In this document: piece by piece, positions 59,060-64,000 of the stretch | Layout: every line of letters starts with the position of its first letter | Position numbering within the stretch: position 1 is the stretch's first letter | Source: an uncultured Eubacteriales bacterium | Lineage (GTDB): Bacteria > Bacillota > Clostridia > Oscillospirales > Acutalibacteraceae | Assembly (NCBI GenBank): GCA_934445035.1 | Contig: CAKSDI010000006.1 | Span: 44,236-108,235, forward strand | Length of the DNA: 64,000 nt | Direction: 5' to 3' | The notes under the pieces: model-generated | The model's database searches: none | What the model was told of the DNA's origin: nothing | The model's input: the letters and a program-made list of their open reading frames with translations, nothing else | Program-made: the position numbers and the translations under genes

Positions 59060-60307
59060 ATGCAATTCGGACTTATCGGCAAAAAGCTTGGCCACAGCTT
59101 TTCCGCTGAAATTCATTCAAAACTTGCCGAGTATAATTATGAGCTTTACCCAATAGAGCCTGATAAGCTTGACGAGTTCTTTAAAAAATCTGATTTTAAA
59201 GCCATCAATGTAACGATACCTTATAAAGAAAAGGTAATGCCCTATCTTTATTATATCGATCCGCTGGCGGTTTCTATAGGAGCCGTCAATACCGTTATCA
59301 ACAAAAACGGAAAGCTTTACGGCTACAATACAGATTTTTTCGGAATGACTCAAATGATCTTAAAATCAGGAATTGAAGTCAAAGGAAAAATTGCGGCAAT
59401 TTTAGGCAGCGGCGGAACTTCAAAAACCGCTTTGACGGTTTTATCCCACCTTGGCGCCGAGAAGTGCTATGTAGTTTCAAGAAATGCCGATAATAAGAGT
59501 ATTTCTTATTCCGACCTTTATTCTTTAGCCGATAATATCGATATAATTTTGAATACCACGCCCTGCGGAATGTTTCCCGATTCTGAAAACTGCGCAGTAG
59601 AAATTGAAAAGTTCAAAAATTTGAGCGGTGTGATCGATGTGATTTACAATCCCTTAAACACAAAGCTTACTCTTGACGCCAAAAAGCTCAATATAAAAAC
59701 TGTTAACGGACTTTATATGCTCGTAGCGCAGGCGGCGCTCGCCTCTTCCCTTTTTACCGATGATAAAAGCGTTATATCAAAATGCGACAGCGTTTATCTT
59801 GATATTTTAAAGGAAAAATTAAATATCGCTCTTATCGGTATGCCCGGCTGCGGAAAAACCACGATAGGAAAAGAGCTTGCAAAAATTTTAAGCAGACCTT
59901 TTATCGACGCCGATGAAGAATTTGTGAAAAATCAGAAAATGAGTATCCCTGAATTTTTCGGGAAATATTCGGAAAAGGAATTCAGAAATAAAGAAACCGA
60001 AATAATTTTTGATATCAGCAAAAACCAATCGCAGATAATCGCCACAGGCGGCGGAATTGTTACAAGACCGCAAAATATCGATCACCTTAAGAAAAACAGT
60101 ATAATAGTATTTCTGGACAAAGACTTAAAGTCACTTGAGATCGGAAACGGCAGACCTCTTACAAGCGATATTTATGCGCTAGAAAAGAAATATAACGAAA
60201 GATACGATCTATATAGAAATTACTGCGATATAAAAATCGATATTACAAACGATTTAAAGCTCAACACTCAAAAAATCTTAAATGCCTTATCGGAGATGAT
60301 ATTTTGA
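59060..60307 (+). CDS. aroE-aroK: Shikimate dehydrogenase-shikimate kinase fusion
   Basis: One 415-residue chain doing two consecutive steps. The N-terminal AroE domain (about 1-250) has GHSFSAEIH (shikimate binding), catalytic K56 in VTIPYKEK and D92 in YNTDFFG, then GSGGTSKTAL for NADP. The C-terminal AroK domain (about 255-415) has P-loop GMPGCGKTT (260-268), the shikimate-binding DADEEF and GGGIV, and the lid region NGRPL. The linker is only a few residues. The aroQ start overlaps its end by 4 bp. Confidence 0.95.
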   Translation: MQFGLIGKKLGHSFSAEIHSKLAEYNYELYPIEPDKLDEFFKKSDFKAINVTIPYKEKVMPYLYYIDPLAVSIGAVNTVINKNGKLYGYNTDFFGMTQMILKSGIEVKGKIAAILGSGGTSKTALTVLSHLGAEKCYVVSRNADNKSISYSDLYSLADNIDIILNTTPCGMFPDSENCAVEIEKFKNLSGVIDVIYNPLNTKLTLDAKKLNIKTVNGLYMLVAQAALASSLFTDDKSVISKCDSVYLDILKEKLNIALIGMPGCGKTTIGKELAKILSRPFIDADEEFVKNQKMSIPEFFGKYSEKEFRNKETEIIFDISKNQSQIIATGGGIVTRPQNIDHLKKNSIIVFLDKDLKSLEIGNGRPLTSDIYALEKKYNERYDLYRNYCDIKIDITNDLKLNTQKILNALSEMIF

Positions 60308-60747
60308 AATTCTTGATATTAAACGGACCTAATCTTAATATGTTAGGAATAAGAGAGCCTGATATTTACGGCCGCGAAACCTATGACACTTTAATTGAAA
60401 AAATCAGATCCCACACGGATAAATTAAATATAGAAACCGAATTTTATCAGTCAAACCACGAGGGCGATCTTGTTGATAAAATTCAGTATGCCTATAATAA
60501 ATTCGACGGTATAATAATAAATCCCGGTGCTTATACTCATACGAGCGTCGCATTATTAGACGCTTTAAAGGCTGTTGGTATTCCTGCAGTGGAAGTTCAT
60601 ATTTCAAAGGTCGATAAGCGGGAAAGCTTCAGGCAGATAAGCTTTGTCCGAGCGGCGTGCATTAAATGCGTTATGGGTAAAGGAACCGACGGATACCTTG
60701 AAGCCGCAGATATCTTAAATGAATATTTATCGGGTAAAGAAAAATGA
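60304..60747 (+). CDS. aroQ: Type II 3-dehydroquinate dehydratase
   Basis: Dehydrates 3-dehydroquinate to 3-dehydroshikimate. A 147-residue protein: NGPNLNMLGIREPDIYG, YQSNHEGDLVDKI, INPGAYTHTSVALLDAL and EVHISKVDKRESFRQ with its catalytic His and Tyr. The start is TTG with GGAGA 7-8 bases upstream. Overlaps both neighbours by 4 bp. Confidence 0.96.
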   Translation: MKFLILNGPNLNMLGIREPDIYGRETYDTLIEKIRSHTDKLNIETEFYQSNHEGDLVDKIQYAYNKFDGIIINPGAYTHTSVALLDALKAVGIPAVEVHISKVDKRESFRQISFVRAACIKCVMGKGTDGYLEAADILNEYLSGKEK

Positions 60748-61958
60748 AAGTAACTGTTTTTAAATCAAAGGCGCATAAGAAAATCACCGTGCCGGGCTCT
60801 AAAAGCTATTGCCACAGAATTTTACTTGCGGCGTTTATGAGCTATGATAAAGTTAAGATAAAAAATATTTATCTTAATGACGATATCAAAGCAACTCTTA
60901 ACTGCCTTAAAGCTTTAGGCGCAGATATCGATATAAATAACGGCGAGGTATCTGTTTCCTCGGATATAAAAAATTTAAAAGACGGCGCTTTGCTTGACTG
61001 CTTTGAAAGCGGAAGCACTTTAAGATTTTTAATACCTTTAGCTTTTTTAACGGGTAAAAAATTAAACTTCACAGGAACTCAAAGGCTTTTTGAAAGACCT
61101 TTAAGTATCTATGAAACGATTTGCAAAAATGATAATATTCTATTTAAAAAAGAAAAAAACACTCTTGAAGTCTGCGGTAAAATAAAAGGCGGAGAATATA
61201 AAATTCCCGGAAATATAAGCAGTCAGTTTATAACAGGGCTTTTATATATTTTGCCTTTGCTCGAATCCGACAGCAAAATTATTTTTACAACGCAGATAGA
61301 AAGCAGATCTTATATAGATATAACAATAAGCGTGCTAAAAAGTTTCGGAATTGATATCGATTTTAAAGATGATTTCATATTTATCAAAGGCAATCAGAAG
61401 TTTAGATCTTTAAAGGAAGAATATATTGTTCCGATAGATCAATCTTCCGCGGCATTTTTCGGCGGATTTAACGCTGTGGGGAACGATTTTATAATAGAAA
61501 ATCCGGAAACAAACAGCCTGCAGGGCGACAGCGTTTGGCAGGAATATTTTGAAAAGCTAAAAGAAGGTTGCCCTGTTCTTTCAGTTAAAAATTGCCCCGA
61601 TCTCGCACCTGTTTTAACAGCCGTTGCCGCCGCGCTTAACGGAGCAAAACTGACCGACACCAAAAGGCTCAAGCTTAAAGAGAGCGACAGAGCCGAGGCT
61701 ATGAAAGAAGAGCTTTTAAAATTCGGAATTAAAATAGAAAATAAAGAAAACGAAATAATAATTCCAAAGCAGAAGCTTTCAAAACCAAAAGAAGATATTT
61801 TCGGGCATAACGACCATCGGATCGTTATGGCGCTTACTATTTTGCTTTCACTTACCGGCGGAACAATAGCCGGCGCGCAGGCAATAAATAAAAGCTTTCC
61901 CGATTTTTTCGATATAATTGAAAGCGCGGGAATAAAACTTATTAAAGAGGACTTATAA
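60744..61958 (+). CDS. aroA: 3-phosphoshikimate 1-carboxyvinyltransferase (EPSP synthase)
   Basis: Joins PEP to shikimate-3-phosphate. A 404-residue protein with PGSKSYCHRILLAAF, LDCFESGSTLRFLIPLAF, GTQRLFERPLS and FGHNDHRIVMAL. It is slightly shorter than typical (about 425). The first loop is ESGSTLRF instead of the classic GNAGTxxR, typical of class II (less glyphosate-sensitive) enzymes. The class assignment is only tentative. Confidence 0.95.
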   Translation: MKVTVFKSKAHKKITVPGSKSYCHRILLAAFMSYDKVKIKNIYLNDDIKATLNCLKALGADIDINNGEVSVSSDIKNLKDGALLDCFESGSTLRFLIPLAFLTGKKLNFTGTQRLFERPLSIYETICKNDNILFKKEKNTLEVCGKIKGGEYKIPGNISSQFITGLLYILPLLESDSKIIFTTQIESRSYIDITISVLKSFGIDIDFKDDFIFIKGNQKFRSLKEEYIVPIDQSSAAFFGGFNAVGNDFIIENPETNSLQGDSVWQEYFEKLKEGCPVLSVKNCPDLAPVLTAVAAALNGAKLTDTKRLKLKESDRAEAMKEELLKFGIKIENKENEIIIPKQKLSKPKEDIFGHNDHRIVMALTILLSLTGGTIAGAQAINKSFPDFFDIIESAGIKLIKEDL

Positions 61959-62818
61959 TGAAACAGCTTGATTTAAATACCGATATTCTTATAGTCGGTC
62001 TCGGTCTTATCGGAGGAAGCTATGCAAAGGCTCTGACCGAAAAAGGCTATACCGTGAGAGCGATAACAAAAGAACAAAAGGATATCGATTATGCTATAAA
62101 AAACGGATTTTTAACAGAGGGAACTGTGGATGATATAGAGGGTTTTATTAAAAGATCCGATCTTATAATCCTTTCTCTTTATCCGCACACACTTCTTGAA
62201 TGGGTAAATAAATACGGTAAATTTATAAGACCCGATACTTTAGTCACCGATGTTACAGGCGTTAAAGAGCATATTATAAACGAGGTTCAAAAAGCGTTGC
62301 CTGAAAATGTTGAGTTTATTGCGGCTCACCCGATGGCAGGCAGAGAAAGAAGCGGTGTTGAACACAGCGACAACAGCGTATTTAAAGGCGCTAACTATAT
62401 AATTGTTCCTAACTATAAAAACAGCGAGCATTCAAAAAAGATATGCGAGGATTTAGGAAAAGAGTTAGGCTTTGAGAATATAAGCTATTTAGATGCCGAA
62501 AAGCACGATGAAATGATCGCTTTTCTATCCCAGCTTACCCACTGCATAGCCGTAACTCTGATGTGCACGGGCGATACAGACGGGTTTGAAAAATACACGG
62601 GAGATTCTTTCAGAGATCTCACCCGAATCGCTAAGATAAACGACGAAATGTGGAGCGAGCTTTTCCTTTGCAATAAAAAAGCTTTGCTTGAAAAAATGAA
62701 CGAGTTTTCTTATCAGTTTGACACATTTAAAACCGCGCTTGAAAACAGCGACAGGGATAAAATGCGTGAAATGATGAAAAAATCCACTATAAGAAGAGAA
62801 AAATTCGATAAACAATAA
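61958..62818 (+). CDS. tyrA: Prephenate dehydrogenase
   Basis: Oxidises prephenate to 4-hydroxyphenylpyruvate, for Tyr. A 286-residue protein with NAD motif GLGLIGGSYAKAL (14-26), TDVTGVKE, AAHPMAGRERSGVEHSD and FLSQLTHCIAVTLM. It has no C-terminal ACT domain, unlike many Bacillota enzymes. ATG overlaps the aroA stop by 1 base; AGAGG upstream. Confidence 0.95.
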   Translation: MKQLDLNTDILIVGLGLIGGSYAKALTEKGYTVRAITKEQKDIDYAIKNGFLTEGTVDDIEGFIKRSDLIILSLYPHTLLEWVNKYGKFIRPDTLVTDVTGVKEHIINEVQKALPENVEFIAAHPMAGRERSGVEHSDNSVFKGANYIIVPNYKNSEHSKKICEDLGKELGFENISYLDAEKHDEMIAFLSQLTHCIAVTLMCTGDTDGFEKYTGDSFRDLTRIAKINDEMWSELFLCNKKALLEKMNEFSYQFDTFKTALENSDRDKMREMMKKSTIRREKFDKQ

Positions 62819-62838
62819 CAGAAAGAAGAGAAAAACCT

Positions 62839-63867
62839 ATGAATATGAAATTTTACAGGAAATTGCCTATTCCTAAAGAAGTAAAAGCACAGTTCCCCGT
62901 GACGGAGGAAATGGAGAAGATCAAGCTTGACCGCGATAATCAGATCAAAGATATTTTCACGGGAAAAGACGACCGCTTTATACTTGTTATAGGTCCCTGC
63001 TCTGCAGATAATGATGTTTCTGTTCTCGATTACATAAGCAGGCTTAAAAAGGTTTCCGAAAAGGTAAGCGATAAAATTCTGATAATTCCGAGAATTTACA
63101 CTAATAAGCCCCGCACCACTGGCGACGGTTATAAAGGAATGCTCCACCAGCCGAACCCGAATGAAAAGCCTGATATGCTTAAAGGAATTATCGCTATAAG
63201 AGAGCTTCATATGCGAGCGCTTAAGGACTACGGCTTTTCCTGTGCAGACGAAATGCTTTATCCGGATAATCACAGATATTTATCAGATCTTCTTTCTTAT
63301 ATTGCAGTCGGAGCAAGGTCGGTTGAAAATCAGCAGCACAGATTGACTGCAAGCGGACTTGACATTCCCGTAGGTCTTAAAAATCCGACAGGCGGCGACC
63401 TTAGCGTAATGATGAATTCTATCACCGCCGCTCAGCACCCTCACACCTTTATTTACAGAGGCTGGGAGGTAGAAAGCACAGGCAATCCTTTCGCCCACGC
63501 GATACTCCGCGGATACCAGACTACCGACGGAAAAACCGTTTCCAATTATCATTACGAAGATCTCTTAAAACTTAACGATCTTTACTGTGAAAAAGGACTT
63601 TTAAATCCTGCGGTCATAGTTGACACAAATCACGCAAACTCTTCAAAGCATTATGAAGAGCAGATAAGAATTTCGCTTGATGTTATGAATTCAAGAAAAA
63701 TGAATTCAGATATAAGAAAGCTTTGCAAGGGACTAATGATCGAAAGCTATATTGAAGACGGCTGCCAGAAAGTAAACGGCGGAGTTTACGGTAAGTCTAT
63801 CACCGATCCGTGTCTCGGCTGGGAAAAATCCGAAAAGCTGATTTATGAAATCGCAGAAAGAGTTTAA
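62839..63867 (+). CDS. aroF: 3-deoxy-7-phosphoheptulonate synthase (class I)
   Basis: First committed shikimate step (PEP + erythrose-4-P). A 342-residue AroF/G/H-type enzyme: VIGPCSADND, RIYTNKPRTTGDGYKGM, SVENQQHRLTASGLDIPVGLKNPTGGD, HAILRGYQTTDGKTVSNYH and VDTNHANS. No fused chorismate mutase or ACT domain is visible; the N terminus is short. Last gene of the operon, followed by a terminator. Confidence 0.96.
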   Translation: MNMKFYRKLPIPKEVKAQFPVTEEMEKIKLDRDNQIKDIFTGKDDRFILVIGPCSADNDVSVLDYISRLKKVSEKVSDKILIIPRIYTNKPRTTGDGYKGMLHQPNPNEKPDMLKGIIAIRELHMRALKDYGFSCADEMLYPDNHRYLSDLLSYIAVGARSVENQQHRLTASGLDIPVGLKNPTGGDLSVMMNSITAAQHPHTFIYRGWEVESTGNPFAHAILRGYQTTDGKTVSNYHYEDLLKLNDLYCEKGLLNPAVIVDTNHANSSKHYEEQIRISLDVMNSRKMNSDIRKLCKGLMIESYIEDGCQKVNGGVYGKSITDPCLGWEKSEKLIYEIAERV

Positions 63868-63907
63868 AAAAACACCGCTGTTTTATATAAACAGCGGTGT
63901 TTTTTTA
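63866..63907. terminator. Bidirectional terminator closing the aromatic operon
   Basis: AAAAAACACCGCTGTTT pairs with AAACAGCGGTGTTTTTT around a 7-nt loop. It also serves the gene arriving from the right on the minus strand. Confidence 0.93.
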
Positions 63908-63914
63908 TTTAGTT

Positions 63915-64000
63915 TTACTGCTCTTTTCTCTTTTTTCTTAAGATAAGGAAATAAACAGCAGTGCCTGCTCCTGCAACAACGACAGCTGCGGCAACAATGA
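63915..64000 (-). CDS. C-terminal end of a membrane-anchored protein (cut by window)
   Basis: A minus-strand frame ends at TAA 63915-63917. The last 28 residues read a hydrophobic helix (IVAAAVVVAGAGTAVYFLIL) and a basic tail RKKRKEQ. This is the usual end of a surface protein with a C-terminal membrane anchor. The rest is outside the window, so the function is unknown. Confidence 0.6.
   Translation of the reverse strand, partial: IVAAAVVVAGAGTAVYFLILRKKRKEQ

Overview
The window is a chromosomal segment from a low-G+C Bacillota, most likely class Clostridia and possibly an Oscillospirales/Ruminococcaceae-type gut bacterium. This placement is inferred from gene content: MutS2, RsfS-YqeK-NadD-YhbY, TrmFO, RecD2, CdaA/CdaR, a SpoIIM-like protein, an ACT protein-hom-aspartate kinase operon, a dockerin-bearing secreted esterase, AGGAGG-type ribosome binding sites and many TTG starts. 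Neither a phage nor a complete transposon is present. Genes are dense and lie in long operons.

Layout. 1-9 kb: 3' part of mutS2; a PadR/DUF1700/DUF4097 envelope-stress type operon; an SDR reductase; a SpoIIM-like membrane protein with a XerD-like recombinase; a YitT membrane protein; a small Cys-rich orphan gene with its own promoter and terminator. 8.6-13.5 kb: complete branched-chain amino acid ABC transporter livJ-HMGF. 13.5-14.7 kb: ZIP metal transporter and tRNA-Lys. 14.7-35.3 kb, minus strand: a long housekeeping block (leuS, rsfS, yqeK, nadD, yhbY, rdgB, ftsY, smc, radical SAM, rnc, plsX, trmFO, topA, dprA, trmH), then infC-rpmI-rplT, an MreB-family gene and comFC. 35.3-42.8 kb, minus: recD2, an unknown membrane protein, cdaR-cdaA (c-di-AMP), a cysteine desulfurase with a DUF3343 partner, and an AI-2E/YtvI family protein. 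42.9-45.8 kb, plus: ACT protein, hom, aspartate kinase. 45.8-49.8 kb: a LysR gene divergent from a small redox operon (flavodoxin, cupin, CMD protein, aldo/keto reductase, flavodoxin lipoprotein). 49.8-51.7 kb, minus: two related membrane proteins, tmRNA and smpB. 51.8-55.5 kb, minus: a very large secreted dockerin/esterase. 55.6-63.9 kb, plus: one operon carrying all seven shikimate steps plus the prephenate branches to Phe and Tyr.

Standout observations. (1) The aromatic operon is preceded by a consensus promoter, a 23-codon leader peptide with a Phe-Tyr-Tyr-Tyr-His-His run, and a terminator hairpin, which is a classic ribosome-mediated attenuator. (2) A 274-bp MITE-like element with about 23-bp terminal inverted repeats sits inside the signal-peptide codons of a flavodoxin lipoprotein gene. 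(3) The only Xer-type recombinase seen has lost three of six canonical catalytic residues. (4) infC appears to start with AUC, behind a promoter and attenuator-like leader. (5) The region upstream of the SpoIIM-like gene carries six or seven copies of a TTWACATAA motif. (6) Several short regulatory palindromes and hairpins are listed separately.

All calls rest on reading the sequence and protein motifs; no database search was run.
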